A DNA stretch of 64,000 bases from Lactobacillus iners DSM 13335 (GCF_000160875.1 NZ_GG700805.1:186001-250000), one strand, 5' to 3'; shown: positions 20,544 to 30,997, counted from the first letter of the stretch. The notes: generated by a model not told the origin, from the letters alone. Translations and numbers: made by a program.

Positions 20544-20686
20544 ATAATCACTCCTATCATGCTAATATTGTACTCTTATGGTAAATTATATGTAATATGT
20601 TAAACAAGTATAAAATATAGTTTTTTAACTTTCAAAAATTTGTTAACATTGATATAACATAATAAATATTGAAGAAAGGAGCATAT

Positions 20687-21376
20687 ATGTATACTGAAAT
20701 ATATTTGATTCGTCATGGAGAGACGATGTTTAATCAATTAAATAAGGTGCAAGGATGGGCTGATTCTCCATTAACTGTTAAAGGTATTAATGATTTACGG
20801 GTAACTGCATCTAATTTGTCGCAAATTCACTTTGATAGAATGTATAGTTCTGATTTGAAACGTGCAATTGATACTGTACATTTGATTAAAGACTATAATA
20901 TGGTTTCTCAAATTGGAAAAATCAAAAAATTACCTGCATTTCGAGAGGTCTTTTTTGGAGGCTTTGAAGGCGATGATATTTATGAGACGTGGCGACAGGT
21001 TTCTATTGCTGGTGGAATGAAGCCAGAAACAAATGTATGTAAAATTATCGACACTTTGGGGATTAAAGAATTTAGAAATGCAACCAAGAAAGCTGATGAA
21101 CGTCATTTAGCTGAAAATGCAAAAGAGTTAGACGACCGAATTATGCGAGCGGTTCATCAAATTAAAGAGGAATCAGACGGATTAAATAGGGTTTTGTTAG
21201 TCACACACGGAGACTTCATTAAAAGTCTAGGTATTAAATATTGGACACAGTATTCAGGAAAAGGTGATATCGAATTCCCTACCAATGGTAGCATGACACG
21301 TGGAATTTTTAATCAGTCAGGTAAGTTTGAAATTGTTGATTATAATATAAATAATAGCGATTTAATTAATATATAA
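20687..21376 (+). CDS. Histidine phosphatase family protein (phosphoglycerate mutase-like)
   Basis: 229 residues with the RHG catalytic motif (LIRHGET, residues 7-13) and the second histidine in LLVTHGDFIKSLG. ATG 20687 follows GAAAGGAGC; an in-frame TTG at 20669 is less likely. It lacks the insert of true dPGM enzymes, so a general phosphatase acting on small phosphate esters is the safer call. The substrate is unknown. Confidence 0.88.
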   Translation: MYTEIYLIRHGETMFNQLNKVQGWADSPLTVKGINDLRVTASNLSQIHFDRMYSSDLKRAIDTVHLIKDYNMVSQIGKIKKLPAFREVFFGGFEGDDIYETWRQVSIAGGMKPETNVCKIIDTLGIKEFRNATKKADERHLAENAKELDDRIMRAVHQIKEESDGLNRVLLVTHGDFIKSLGIKYWTQYSGKGDIEFPTNGSMTRGIFNQSGKFEIVDYNINNSDLINI

Positions 21377-21390
21377 ATAGGAGTTTGTCA

Positions 21391-22278
21391 TTGAAAAAAG
21401 ATTATACATCAGTTAAATTGATATGGATTACCATATTGAATTTGATCATTACTATTGCCGAGATAATAGGTGGAATTGCTTGTGGCTCATTAGCCTTACT
21501 TTCTGATGCTTTGCATAATTTAAGTGATACAGGAGCTATTATAATGTCATTTATAGCTCATCGAATAAGTCGTAAAAATAAAAGTAATACCAAAACTTTT
21601 GGCTATGACCGTGCAGAAATAATAGCTGCATTTGCAAATGGAATTACTTTGATAGCGATTTGTATAGTCTTGTTTGTAGAAGCTTTATTGAATTTGAAAA
21701 ATCCTGAGCCTATAAAAGGAAATATGATGTTAATAGTTTCTATTATAGGATTAATGGCAAATATTTTATCAATGTTTGCAGTGCACAATGATACTAAAAA
21801 AAATATCAATATTAAATCAACATTTGTACATATGTTATCTGATGCTTTATCTAGTGTGGTAGTAGTTATTGCAGCATTGATTATAAAATTTTGGAATTGG
21901 CGTTGGATTGATCCAGTGTTAACAATTCTGGTTTCCATTTTTATTTTAATTGAAGCTTTGAAAATTACTTATAAAGCAGCAAATATTTTAATGGAATCTA
22001 ATCCTTGCATTGACTTAGAACAAGTTAAGCAACGAATATTGAAAATTAATGAAATAGAACATGTACATCATGTTCATTTGTGGCAGTATTCTGATAAACT
22101 AATAATGATGGATGCTCACATCAATGTTTCTGCAGATATGAAGATTGAAGATCTAGAAAATATTTATGTGAAAGTGGGTCAAGAATTATTACCACTTGGC
22201 ATTAATCATATTACTTTACAAGCCGAACGTAATCGCGGTTTAAATAATAATATGATTTCGAATAATAATTTGGACTAG
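21391..22278 (+). CDS. Cation diffusion facilitator (CzcD/ZitB-type) metal exporter
   Basis: About 295 residues: six membrane helices and a cytosolic C-terminal domain. Metal-site motifs LLSDALHNLSD in helix 2 and HMLSDALSSV in helix 5 are both intact, as expected for zinc/cadmium/cobalt-proton antiporters. TTG 21391 is preferred (AATAGGAG seven bases upstream); TTG 21385 is also in frame. Follows the phosphatase gene after 14 nt. Confidence 0.92.
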   Translation: MKKDYTSVKLIWITILNLIITIAEIIGGIACGSLALLSDALHNLSDTGAIIMSFIAHRISRKNKSNTKTFGYDRAEIIAAFANGITLIAICIVLFVEALLNLKNPEPIKGNMMLIVSIIGLMANILSMFAVHNDTKKNINIKSTFVHMLSDALSSVVVVIAALIIKFWNWRWIDPVLTILVSIFILIEALKITYKAANILMESNPCIDLEQVKQRILKINEIEHVHHVHLWQYSDKLIMMDAHINVSADMKIEDLENIYVKVGQELLPLGINHITLQAERNRGLNNNMISNNNLD

Positions 22279-22302
22279 TTTTTTTACAAAGAAGGTATAA
22301 AT

Positions 22303-22539
22303 ATGAAATTAGATTCAGAAATTTTTTCCAAGGAATTGGCTTTATTGAAGAATAAAACAGTTACACTTTCTAAAAAAATACAAGAAAAAGAATGGCCTCT
22401 TATTAGACAAAAAACAACAAAATTAGTTAACCAGACCAAGAAATTTACTGTACAAAAATCAAAAGATATATATCATATTTCAAAGAAAACATTGGATAGA
22501 ACTATTATTGATTTGAGTAAGAGGTGTAAGAAAAAATAG
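22303..22539 (+). CDS. Small basic coiled-coil protein, unknown
   Basis: A 78-residue, lysine-rich, helical protein without cysteines, a signal peptide or membrane segments. It resembles no family I can name. An AGAAGGT site precedes the ATG. It is followed after 2 nt by a small membrane protein gene, so the two may be co-translated; no function is proposed. Confidence 0.7.
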   Translation: MKLDSEIFSKELALLKNKTVTLSKKIQEKEWPLIRQKTTKLVNQTKKFTVQKSKDIYHISKKTLDRTIIDLSKRCKKK

Positions 22540-22541
22540 AT

Positions 22542-22742
22542 ATGAAGGTTAGTATTTGGACTGCAATTATTGTCATTATTGTTGGTTTATATGATTTAGC
22601 ATATGCATTTAATCGTAGACAAGATTTACAAGATAAATCAAGTTGCTTTAAAAAAAGAAGGATGGGCATAATAGGTTTTATAATTTTGGGTATTATTTTT
22701 GTTTTATTAGGCGTATTTTTGCTATTTGTAGGTGAACGTTAA
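22542..22742 (+). CDS. Small two-helix membrane protein, unknown
   Basis: 66 residues with a hydrophobic N-terminal helix (about 5-20), a polar cytoplasmic-type loop rich in basic residues, and a second helix (about 43-62). No known domain is recognised. It overlaps the region of the next gene start, so it is probably part of the 22303-23421 transcript. Confidence 0.7.
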   Translation: MKVSIWTAIIVIIVGLYDLAYAFNRRQDLQDKSSCFKKRRMGIIGFIILGIIFVLLGVFLLFVGER

Positions 22743-22743
22743 A

Positions 22744-23421
22744 TTGGTTAAGTTGGTTTTAGTACGACATGGTGAAAGTATTGCCAATGCTAATAATACA
22801 TATACTGGTTGGGATGATGTTGCTCTAAGTCCATTAGGAATTAAGCAAGCTCAACAAGCAGGTTATAAATTAAAAAAGGTAGATAACTTTTTGCCGACTG
22901 CTATACATACGTCAGTTTTGTCGCGGGCAATCGTTACCGCCAATATAATAGCAGATATTTGTAATTTCCTATATTTACCCATTTATAAAACATGGCGTCT
23001 TAATGAACGGCATTATGGTGCTTTAAGAGGGATGAATAAACAAATAAGTAAAAGAGTTTATGGCACTAAACAAGTTTTGAGTTGGCGTAGGGGATTTGAA
23101 AGTATACCACCGCTTTTAGCTACTCCATCAAACGATCGTCGGTATCAAATAGGTGATTTAAAAAATATTCCACGAGGTGAAAGCTTACATCAAACACAGA
23201 ATCGTTTAATGCCTTATTATTATGATCATATAGCTTCTAAACTTTTGCTAGGGCAAGATCAGTTGATTGTTGCACATGGTTCCAGTTTGCGTGCACTTAT
23301 CAAAAAAATAGAAAATATAAATGATCAAGATATTGTAAAGGTAGAAGTTGCGAATGCTGAACCAATCATTTATACCTTAGATGCTAATTTGAAAATTATT
23401 GATAAGAATATTTTAAGATAG
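22744..23421 (+). CDS. Phosphoglycerate mutase (2,3-bisphosphoglycerate-dependent type), GpmA-like
   Basis: 225 residues with LVLVRHGES at the N-terminus, the dPGM signature LNERHYGALRG near residue 85, WRRGFESIPP and the second catalytic histidine in VAHGSSLRALIK. This is the full dPGM architecture, interconverting 3- and 2-phosphoglycerate in glycolysis. TTG 22744 is the best start (AGGTGA eight bases upstream); GTG 22732 is in frame. Lactobacilli often carry several paralogues, so it may not be the main glycolytic enzyme. Confidence 0.85.
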   Translation: MVKLVLVRHGESIANANNTYTGWDDVALSPLGIKQAQQAGYKLKKVDNFLPTAIHTSVLSRAIVTANIIADICNFLYLPIYKTWRLNERHYGALRGMNKQISKRVYGTKQVLSWRRGFESIPPLLATPSNDRRYQIGDLKNIPRGESLHQTQNRLMPYYYDHIASKLLLGQDQLIVAHGSSLRALIKKIENINDQDIVKVEVANAEPIIYTLDANLKIIDKNILR

Positions 23422-23484
23422 ACTACATTTTATGGTAAACTTTTAACGAGTGTATATTTAATTTTTAGTTAGTTGGGAGACAAC

Positions 23485-24420
23485 ATGCGTAAAATATTTT
23501 TATTAAGAGGAGCACCTGGATCAGGTAAATCATCTCTTATTTCTCGTAATCATTTACAACCGTATGCTATTTCTCGTGATGCAATTAGGCTTTTGTTAGC
23601 AAATTTAACTTTTTATCATGATCAGGAGACCGATACTTTACACCAAGTTATTCGTCATAGTGTCAGTGATGAAGAAGAACAAATATTAGATAGCTTAGTT
23701 GAGAGAAAGATGCAATGGGGCGAAACTATTATTGTCGATGGTACTCATATTACACCAGATAAGATAGAACATTTTAAACCGTGGGTAGATAAGTACCGAT
23801 ATGATTTGTTCGTTATTGATTTAATGTATAATAATACCTTAGAAGGTTTGTTAAAAAGAAATAAGGTACGAGCTCAATATGATTGGGTAAGGCCAGAAAT
23901 CATTACTTGGATGTATAATCAATATGTTGAACATCGAGCAGTGCCAGATTGGGCTATTGAAATATCACCATTAGGAATTGAACGGGCATTAAGCCAGAAG
24001 GAAAAAAATTTAGATGCATTCAATCATGTAATATGTGTTCCTAATGAAGTGCCTGAAGAAGATTTTCCACATGTGCATATTTCTAATTTCTATTTTTCAT
24101 TTAATGATAAATTTACTGAAAAATATGGTACTTATCGAAATGTTGTTAATTTAGCAAAGACTGAACAAGAAGCTATTGAACAATTCAAATTACCATTTTT
24201 TGTGTTTAAATTTCATCATAAGCATTTTTTGATTTCTGCTAAACCAATTAGAAATGAAATGTTAGATCCTATCAAAAAAGTTAAGGGAACATGGATATAT
24301 ACAACAGGTTTGTATAATGTTGCTGACTTTTTGAAAGATTATCCAGTTAATGAGCAATCTCATGTTCATCAGTTTAATTTAGACCATATTGATGCTAAAC
24401 GTCTTTTATATATTTGGTAA
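23485..24420 (+). CDS. P-loop kinase (polynucleotide kinase-like) with unknown C-terminal domain
   Basis: 311 residues. The first half is a small-molecule/polynucleotide kinase fold: Walker A RGAPGSGKSS at about residues 8-17, SRDAIR after it, and IIVDGTHITPDK as Walker B region. The second half (from about 190) is an aromatic-rich domain with several His (HVHISNFYFSF, FHHKHF, HVHQF) that I do not recognise. T4 Pnk and related RNA-repair kinases share the first half only. ATG 23485 follows GGGAG. Substrate unknown. Confidence 0.75.
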   Translation: MRKIFLLRGAPGSGKSSLISRNHLQPYAISRDAIRLLLANLTFYHDQETDTLHQVIRHSVSDEEEQILDSLVERKMQWGETIIVDGTHITPDKIEHFKPWVDKYRYDLFVIDLMYNNTLEGLLKRNKVRAQYDWVRPEIITWMYNQYVEHRAVPDWAIEISPLGIERALSQKEKNLDAFNHVICVPNEVPEEDFPHVHISNFYFSFNDKFTEKYGTYRNVVNLAKTEQEAIEQFKLPFFVFKFHHKHFLISAKPIRNEMLDPIKKVKGTWIYTTGLYNVADFLKDYPVNEQSHVHQFNLDHIDAKRLLYIW

Positions 24421-24456
24421 AAAAAACAGTAGTAATTTATTTACTACTGTTTTTGA
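24421..24456. terminator. Bidirectional terminator between kinase gene and pepC
   Basis: ACAGTAGTAA (24426-24435) pairs perfectly with TTACTACTGT (24441-24450), with A and T tracts at both ends. It separates two convergent genes. Confidence 0.9.
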
Positions 24457-24460
24457 TTTA

Positions 24461-25807
24461 TTAGAATTTTGCTAATGCTCCCATAGGATCCCAAGGTAAT
24501 AATTGAATTGGTGCTTTGGAACCATCTTCGAAGATTTCTTTAAGTTCAGCTGATAAATGTTTTTTATTAACTACTGCTTGATATACGAATGAATCAAACC
24601 ATGCATCGCTCATAACGAAGTATCCTTTAAAGCCTGGTTTTTCGCCCCATGAATTTTCAATTTTCCATTTGGTTGGTTTACCATCTACCAAATCCACACC
24701 AGTAATTACCATAGCGTGATCCATTAATGATTCACCAGAGTTTAATGCATCGGCTTTAGATAAATTCAAATCAATATCAAATAACTCATTACGTTTGTAT
24801 AATTCAGTATCTAATAACCCTTCTTGGCGTTCAGAGTTTTTGACAACATTAGAACCGAACCAAACAACTTCACCTGATTTTAATTGCTTAATAATTAGAT
24901 CTTTCATTTCATCTATTGGTAAGTTTAGATGACGTACTTGACGACCATCGACTACATTACCTAAATATTCTACTGAAAATACTTTGTGGAAAGGCTTATC
25001 AGCAGTAGGTGCATTTATTGTTGAAATATATTGACTTAGATCCCAACCTACATATTTTTTGAAAAATTCTTTCGGTGTTAAATTTGCATCACGGTGATAT
25101 TGATTGTCGTCATCTTTATATTCAAAATCAAAAGTTTTTGGCGGTACACCTAATGATATAGCTAATACACGATATACTTCTTTAAGCATTTCATCTTTAC
25201 GAGTTTGTACATCTTGGGAACTTGTGCCATTTTGTACTAACTTACGTAATTCTAAACCGTGTTTACGTAATAATGTATTCAATGTATCATTTAATGCACT
25301 TGAAGCAGTTGCACTGAAAGTTTCAGGATAAATATATTTAGGCACAATACCATATTTTTCAATTATTCCACATAACATATCCCATTGACCACCATCTTGT
25401 TGAGGAGTGCCGAAAAGGAATGAAACTTTACGATCACCTAAGTCGTCATTTGCAGTGCTAATGACATTTTCGAAAAACCAATTAGCTTTTTCAAATTTGT
25501 CCCAGAAGTTAGTATAGTTTTGAGATAATTCGAAATCTTTGATTTTGAAATTCTTTTGTAATGGATGACGCATAGTATTTAATGCACTAAACATCCAGCA
25601 ACGACCTGATGCTTTTTGATTAGCAACTTTACCTGTTTCAATCTCAATTGAAAATGTAGGATCTAAATTAACTTTTGTTTGTAAATTTTGGCTTGCTTTA
25701 AAAATACCATTTTGTTGCACAGCACGAGCGGCAATTTGTGAATCTTTGCGTGAAGCAAAATCTTTTTCAAAGTTGTCAATAATCGCAGAAGTAATTTCTT
25801 TTGTCAT
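24461..25807 (-). CDS. pepC: Aminopeptidase C (bleomycin hydrolase family, C1B)
   Basis: A 448-residue cytosolic cysteine aminopeptidase. The nucleophile is Cys 70 in SGRCWMFSALN; the catalytic histidine is in LMDHAMVITG and the asparagine in IENSWGEKPGF. The family forms a hexameric ring and trims peptides during growth on protein. Length and C-terminus match PepC; the endopeptidase paralogues PepE/PepG cannot be fully excluded. A GGAGG site and a promoter lie upstream (25846-25873). Confidence 0.95.
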   Translation of the reverse strand: MTKEITSAIIDNFEKDFASRKDSQIAARAVQQNGIFKASQNLQTKVNLDPTFSIEIETGKVANQKASGRCWMFSALNTMRHPLQKNFKIKDFELSQNYTNFWDKFEKANWFFENVISTANDDLGDRKVSFLFGTPQQDGGQWDMLCGIIEKYGIVPKYIYPETFSATASSALNDTLNTLLRKHGLELRKLVQNGTSSQDVQTRKDEMLKEVYRVLAISLGVPPKTFDFEYKDDDNQYHRDANLTPKEFFKKYVGWDLSQYISTINAPTADKPFHKVFSVEYLGNVVDGRQVRHLNLPIDEMKDLIIKQLKSGEVVWFGSNVVKNSERQEGLLDTELYKRNELFDIDLNLSKADALNSGESLMDHAMVITGVDLVDGKPTKWKIENSWGEKPGFKGYFVMSDAWFDSFVYQAVVNKKHLSAELKEIFEDGSKAPIQLLPWDPMGALAKF

Positions 25808-25845
25808 TTTTTTCCTCCAAAAAATAATAATTATATATTAATCAT

Positions 25846-25873
25846 TTTATAACATAAAATATATTTAGTCTAA
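25846..25873 (-). promoter_or_regulatory. pepC promoter
   Basis: On the minus strand TTAGAC, a 16-bp spacer and TATAAA precede pepC by about 40 nt. A plausible sigma-A promoter in an AT-rich leader. Confidence 0.6.
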
Positions 25874-25954
25874 TAATCAGTATGATTAAAATTAATGATT
25901 TTTGCGTAATAAGTATGTAGAATAAGTATCAAAGAGCAGTTAAGGAGAGATCAA

Positions 25955-26506
25955 ATGAAAAAACGTGGATTTGAAGTTGTTTCAAAATATAGGGATGCCA
26001 ATATTAACTTACCAAAAAGGCAAACTAAAGGCAGTGCAGGTTACGATTTTGAAGCTGCTGTTGATATGACTATTCCCTCTATTTGGAGTTTGAATTTTGT
26101 TAGAATTTTTAGATTGATTAGAAATCAACATATACTTAATGAATTTGACTTTGAAAAAGCTGAAAAAATTATCAAGCCATTTTTAGTACCTACAGGTATT
26201 AAGAGTTATATGGGGGATGATGAAGTTTTAATTTTAGCTAATCGATCTTCGAATACATTTAAACGTAATTTGTCATTACCAAATGGAATAGGTGTGGTTG
26301 ATAGCGATTACTATAATAATGACAATAATGAAGGGGAAATTTTCTTTCAATTTATTAATTATGGTGTTCGTCCTTTTAAAATAAAAAAAGGTGATCGAAT
26401 TGGACAAGGAATTTTTATGCCATTTTTGAAGGCGGATGAGGATGGCGATTTATTAGTTAAACGACAAGGTGGCTTTGGCTCGTCTGGTTTTGGTGGAGAA
26501 AAATAA
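25955..26506 (+). CDS. dut: dUTP diphosphatase
   Basis: 183 residues of the trimeric dUTPase family, hydrolysing dUTP to dUMP and keeping uracil out of DNA. Motifs in order: GSAGYDF, NRSSN, GVVDSDYYNNDNNEG, IKKGDRIGQGIF and the C-terminal P-loop-like GGFGSSGFGG. An extra segment of about 35 residues after motif 1 is usual for the Lactobacillus form. Its TAATG stop overlaps the radA start. Confidence 0.93.
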   Translation: MKKRGFEVVSKYRDANINLPKRQTKGSAGYDFEAAVDMTIPSIWSLNFVRIFRLIRNQHILNEFDFEKAEKIIKPFLVPTGIKSYMGDDEVLILANRSSNTFKRNLSLPNGIGVVDSDYYNNDNNEGEIFFQFINYGVRPFKIKKGDRIGQGIFMPFLKADEDGDLLVKRQGGFGSSGFGGEK

Positions 26507-27885
26507 TGGCAAAATTAAAAACTCAATATCGTTGTAAGAATTGCGACTATGTATCAGCTTCTTATTTAGGCCGTTGTCCAAATTGTGGTGCATGGAATCA
26601 ATTGGAAAAAGAGACTGAAGTTGCTAAAACTACTTCCAATCTGCTTACTGCTAGTAGATTAATTACATCTATAGGTAATAATGAGCCTAAAAAATTAAGT
26701 GAGATAGACATTAAAAAGCAAATTCGTATTACTACTCCATTTTCTGAATTAAATCGTGTGCTGGGTGGCGGAATAGTTCCTGGATCTTTAGTGCTTGTTG
26801 GTGGTGATCCTGGTATAGGTAAATCAACTTTAATGCTACAAATTATGGGGAGTATTGCCAATTCTCATAAGGTTTTATATGTTTCAGGTGAAGAATCTGC
26901 AAGTCAAATTAAAATGCGTGCAGAAAGGCTACATATTAGTGATACAGAATTACTTTTATATTCTGAAACTAATATGGAAAATATTAGAGAACAGATAGTT
27001 GATCTTAAGCCGGAATTTTTAGTCATCGATTCAATTCAGACAATGAATGAGCCATCGCAAGATTCGATGGTAGGATCTGCTACTCAAGTTAGAGAAGTTA
27101 CAGCGGAATTACTTAAAATTGCTAAAATTGATAAGATAACAGTTTTCGTTATTGGCCATGTGACCAAAGAAGGTGCTATTGCTGGACCTAAAATCTTAGA
27201 ACATATGGTTGATACAGTGTTATATTTTGAAGGTGATAAGCACCATTCTTATAGAATTCTGCGTTCTGTTAAAAATCGTTTCGGTGCTACCAACGAAATA
27301 GGAATGTTTGAGATGAAGGAGGAAGGACTGAGTGAGGTAACTAATCCTTCTGCCGTTTTCTTAGATGAAAGATTACCTAATTCTACTGGTTCGGCTATTG
27401 TTGTATCACTTGAAGGAACTAGGCCTATTTTAGCTGATATTCAGGCACTAGTGACTCCTACCGCTTTTGGCTATGCTAAGAGAACAACATCTGGATTAGA
27501 TTATAATCGAGTGGCTTTATTACTAGCTGTTTTAGAAAAAAGGGGTAATTTGATGTTACAAAATCAAGATGCTTTCTTGACTGCTACAGGAGGAATTAAA
27601 CTTAATGAACCAGCTATTGATTTAGCTATTTGTATGGCAGTAGCTTCTAGTTATAAGAATAAAGAAATAGCAGTTACTGATTGTTTCGTTGGTGAGGTAG
27701 GACTTACTGGTGAGATTAGACGAATTAATAATATTGAAGCTCGTGTCAAGGAGGCTGCTACTAGAGGATTTAAACGCATTTTTGTTCCGAAATATAATGT
27801 ATCAGCCAAATTACAATCACACACAACTATTGAAATTGTAGGTGTAATTAGTTTAATGGAAGCATTGAAGATTGAGTTTACATAG
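26506..27885 (+). CDS. radA: DNA repair protein RadA
   Basis: 459 residues: an N-terminal zinc finger (CKNC...CPNC), a RecA-like ATPase with Walker A GGDPGIGKST, the RadA-specific KNRFG motif, and a C-terminal Lon-protease-like domain. It promotes branch migration in recombination. Start overlaps the dut stop by one base, so the two are coupled. The order dut-radA-gltX-cysS is common in lactobacilli. Confidence 0.97.
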   Translation: MAKLKTQYRCKNCDYVSASYLGRCPNCGAWNQLEKETEVAKTTSNLLTASRLITSIGNNEPKKLSEIDIKKQIRITTPFSELNRVLGGGIVPGSLVLVGGDPGIGKSTLMLQIMGSIANSHKVLYVSGEESASQIKMRAERLHISDTELLLYSETNMENIREQIVDLKPEFLVIDSIQTMNEPSQDSMVGSATQVREVTAELLKIAKIDKITVFVIGHVTKEGAIAGPKILEHMVDTVLYFEGDKHHSYRILRSVKNRFGATNEIGMFEMKEEGLSEVTNPSAVFLDERLPNSTGSAIVVSLEGTRPILADIQALVTPTAFGYAKRTTSGLDYNRVALLLAVLEKRGNLMLQNQDAFLTATGGIKLNEPAIDLAICMAVASSYKNKEIAVTDCFVGEVGLTGEIRRINNIEARVKEAATRGFKRIFVPKYNVSAKLQSHTTIEIVGVISLMEALKIEFT

Positions 27886-27886
27886 A

Positions 27887-27915
27887 TTGAACTTTTTGAT
27901 GGAAACGAGTAAACT
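27887..27915 (+). promoter_or_regulatory. Candidate gltX promoter
   Basis: TTGAAC (27887-27892), 17 bp, TAAACT (27910-27915), about 50 nt before the gltX start. The -10 match is moderate. Confidence 0.45.
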
Positions 27916-27964
27916 ATCATAGGTGTATAGTAATAATTTTTTTAATTGAAAGAGGCGTTTGGAT

Positions 27965-29464
27965 TTGGCTAAAGAAAAAATTCGTGTACGTTATGCCCCT
28001 AGTCCAACGGGACATTTACATATTGGTAATGCACGTACAGCATTGTTTAATTACTTATTTGCTCGCCATAATAAGGGAACTATGGTTTTGCGAATTGAGG
28101 ATACTGATCAAAAGCGTAATGTTGAAGGTGGATCTAAATCACAGATGGAAAATCTACATTGGCTAGGAATCGATTGGGATGAAGGCCCTGATGTAGGTGG
28201 TGAATATGGACCATATAGACAATCTGAAAGAAAAGATATCTATAATAAGTATATTCAACAACTTTTAGATGAAGGTAAAGCATATTATTCATATACTACT
28301 TCTGAGGAATTAGAAGCACAACGTGAAGAACAACGTGCGATGGGTATAGCACCTCATTATACTTATGAATATGAAGGAATGACAGCAGATGAGATTAAGC
28401 AAGCACAAGCAGCTGCAGAAGCTAAAGGGTTAAAGCCTGTTGTTAGAATTCACATACCAGAGCGTCGGACATATGCTTGGGATGATATGGTTAAAGGTCA
28501 CGTATCTTTTGAGTCTGATACCATTGGTGGCGACTTTGTTATTCAAAAACGTGATGGTATGCCTACTTACAATTTTGCAGTAGTAATTGATGATCATTTG
28601 ATGGAAATTACTCATGTTTTACGTGGTGATGATCATGTCGCAAATACTCCAAAACAGTTGGTAGTTTATGAAGCCTTTAATTGGACACCGCCTAAATTTG
28701 CCCATATGACTTTGATAATCAATGCAGCTACTGGTAAAAAGCTTTCTAAGCGTGATGAATCTGTGCTTCAATTTATTGAACAATATCGTGATCTTGGATA
28801 TTTACCAGATGCAATGTTTAATTTTATTACTTTGTTAGGTTGGTCCCCTGTAGGTGAAAGTGAACTATTTGGACGCAAAGAGTTGATTAAGTTATTTGAT
28901 CCCAAGAGATTATCCAAATCTCCAGCTGCTTTTGATAAAAAGAAGCTTGAGTGGGTAAATAATCAATATGTCAAGAATGCTGATCGTGATACATTGTTGG
29001 ATTTATCTTTAAATAATTTGCAAGAAGCAGGATTAGTAGAGCAGGATCCTAATCCAGAAAAAATGGAGTGGATACGTCAATTAGTAAATATTTATTCTGT
29101 TCAGATGTCTTATACTAAACAGATTGTAGATTTGGGACGAATTTTCTTTGAAGAGGAACCTAAGTTAACTGAAGCTGAACTTGATGAAATTAAGAATGAT
29201 GATGCTCGCCCAGTGATTGAAGAATTTAAAAAACAATTATCACAGGTGCCACGTTTTACTGCTGTGCAAGCTATGAATGCAATTATGGCAACTAGAGCTG
29301 CTACAGGAGTTAAAGGTAGAAAACTATTTATGCCAATAAGAATAGCTGCTACTCGTTCTATGATTGGACCTGGTATTGGAGAAGCAATTGAATTGATGGG
29401 TAAAGAAAGAGTTATGCATCATTTGGAACTTACTTTAACCGAGTTGAATGAAGCTAATATTTAA
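27965..29464 (+). CDS. gltX: Glutamate--tRNA ligase
   Basis: A 499-residue class I synthetase. The HIGH motif reads HIGNART near residue 19 and the KMSKS equivalent is KKLSKRDES near 260. TTG 27965 is chosen ([16 protein letters not shown], nine bases after AAAGAGG); TTG 27959 is too close to the ribosome-binding site. In bacteria lacking GlnRS it also charges tRNA-Gln with glutamate; that cannot be decided from this window. Confidence 0.97.
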   Translation: MAKEKIRVRYAPSPTGHLHIGNARTALFNYLFARHNKGTMVLRIEDTDQKRNVEGGSKSQMENLHWLGIDWDEGPDVGGEYGPYRQSERKDIYNKYIQQLLDEGKAYYSYTTSEELEAQREEQRAMGIAPHYTYEYEGMTADEIKQAQAAAEAKGLKPVVRIHIPERRTYAWDDMVKGHVSFESDTIGGDFVIQKRDGMPTYNFAVVIDDHLMEITHVLRGDDHVANTPKQLVVYEAFNWTPPKFAHMTLIINAATGKKLSKRDESVLQFIEQYRDLGYLPDAMFNFITLLGWSPVGESELFGRKELIKLFDPKRLSKSPAAFDKKKLEWVNNQYVKNADRDTLLDLSLNNLQEAGLVEQDPNPEKMEWIRQLVNIYSVQMSYTKQIVDLGRIFFEEEPKLTEAELDEIKNDDARPVIEEFKKQLSQVPRFTAVQAMNAIMATRAATGVKGRKLFMPIRIAATRSMIGPGIGEAIELMGKERVMHHLELTLTELNEANI

Positions 29465-29488
29465 AAAGTATGGTTGCTTTTTTACAGT

Positions 29489-29540
29489 TAAAAATAGGAT
29501 GCAAGTCGTATGTATACGGGTTGGATTCTATTTTTTTTTT
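29489..29540 (+). terminator. gltX terminator
   Basis: AATAGGAT at about 29492-29499 pairs with ATTCTATT at 29525-29532; inner CAA/TTG and CGT/ACG pairs extend the stem, and ten T follow. An imperfect but long hairpin ending the gltX transcript just before the cysS promoter. Confidence 0.75.
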
Positions 29541-29566
29541 GTTAAAATAAATAATAAGAATATACT
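29539..29566 (+). promoter_or_regulatory. cysS promoter
   Basis: TTGTTA (29539-29544), 16 bp, TATACT (29561-29566), 18 nt before the cysS start. The leader is too short for a T-box. Confidence 0.65.
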
Positions 29567-29584
29567 GCAGAAAGAGGTACATTG

Positions 29585-30997
29585 GTGAAAATATTTAATA
29601 CATTATCCAATAAAAAGGAAGAATTTAAGCCGCAAATTGCGGGTAAAGTCAATATGTATGTATGTGGACCGACAGTTTATAATTACATTCATATTGGTAA
29701 TGCACGTAGTGTTATTGCTTTTGACACCATCCGCCGGTATTTGGAATATCGTGGTTATGAAGTAAAGTATATTTCTAATTTTACTGATGTAGATGACAAA
29801 ATGATTAATCAAGCACGAAAAGAAAATGTTAGTGTGGCTGATTTAGCAGATAGATATATTAAGGCATTTGTTGCTGATACTACAGCCTTAAATATAAAAC
29901 CAGCTACATTTAATCCTCGTGCTACGGAAGAAATTACTGATATCATTAGCTTTATTAAAGTATTAATAGCTAAAGGATACGCTTATGTAGTAGATAATGA
30001 TGTATATTTCAGAGCTAAAAAATTTACCAAATATGGTTGTCTGAGTGGTCAAAATATTGATGAATTAGAAGAAGGTGCTTCGCAACACATTAGTGTAGAA
30101 GAACAAAAGAAAAAAGAAGATGCGATTGATTTTGCATTATGGAAAGGTCAGAAGACTTTAGATGAGATTGCTTGGAATTCTCCTTGGGGCAAAGGAAGAC
30201 CAGGATGGCATATAGAATGCTCTGTTATGAGTACTAAATATTTGGGCAATACAATTGATATTCATGGTGGTGGACAAGATTTGCAATTTCCACATCATGA
30301 AAATGAATTGGCTCAAAGTGAAGCTAAAACTGGGCAAAAATTTGTCAATTATTGGTTACACAATGGCTTTGTTACCGTAGGTGAGAAGCAAGAAAAAATG
30401 TCTAAATCATTGAATAATTTTATTACGGTACATGATTTATTAAAAAAGGTTGATCCGCAAGTATTACGTTTTTATATGTCTAGTGTTCAATATAGAAAAC
30501 CTATTAATTATACAGAAGATGGATTAAAACAAGCAGAAGCAGTATTAAAACGCTATAAAAATATTTTGCGTAATATCAAAGAACGCTTGTCCGAGAAAAA
30601 TGATGTCTCAGATTCTGATTTAGCAGAGCGACTAATTGATGCCAAGAAAAAATTTATAGCTGCAATGGATGATGATTTTAATGTGCAAAATGCATTAAGT
30701 GTGATGCATGAATTGACTTTGCATGTAAATGTTCACTTGAATAACGATTTCATTGATCATAAAAATTTACATGATTTTGTTCAATTAATGGATGAGTGGT
30801 TGCTGATTTTTGGTGTAAAAATTACTACTGAAATGGAAAATGATGATACTATTCAAAAATTGGTAGATCAACGAAATCTTGCACGACAAAACAAAGATTG
30901 GGCGACTAGTGATCAAATTCGAGATGAATTATTAGCGAAGGGAATTATTTTAGAAGATACTCCACAAGGAACTAGGTGGCATCATGTTAAAGCCTAA
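29585..30997 (+). CDS. cysS: Cysteine--tRNA ligase
   Basis: A 470-residue class I synthetase. The zinc/cysteine-site residue lies in [10 protein letters not shown], followed by the HIGN motif; further zinc ligands are in WHIECSVMS and [16 protein letters not shown] is the KMSKS loop. GTG 29585 ([14 protein letters not shown]) fits the Shine-Dalgarno spacing better than TTG 29582. Overlaps mrnC by 14 nt, giving the conserved cysS-mrnC-rlmB cluster. Confidence 0.97.
   Translation: MKIFNTLSNKKEEFKPQIAGKVNMYVCGPTVYNYIHIGNARSVIAFDTIRRYLEYRGYEVKYISNFTDVDDKMINQARKENVSVADLADRYIKAFVADTTALNIKPATFNPRATEEITDIISFIKVLIAKGYAYVVDNDVYFRAKKFTKYGCLSGQNIDELEEGASQHISVEEQKKKEDAIDFALWKGQKTLDEIAWNSPWGKGRPGWHIECSVMSTKYLGNTIDIHGGGQDLQFPHHENELAQSEAKTGQKFVNYWLHNGFVTVGEKQEKMSKSLNNFITVHDLLKKVDPQVLRFYMSSVQYRKPINYTEDGLKQAEAVLKRYKNILRNIKERLSEKNDVSDSDLAERLIDAKKKFIAAMDDDFNVQNALSVMHELTLHVNVHLNNDFIDHKNLHDFVQLMDEWLLIFGVKITTEMENDDTIQKLVDQRNLARQNKDWATSDQIRDELLAKGIILEDTPQGTRWHHVKA

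Noticed and set aside
29465-29584. T-box leader before cysS
   Set aside because: The spacer is only about 120 nt, is filled by the gltX terminator and the cysS promoter, and lacks the AGGGTGGNACCGCG T-box core.
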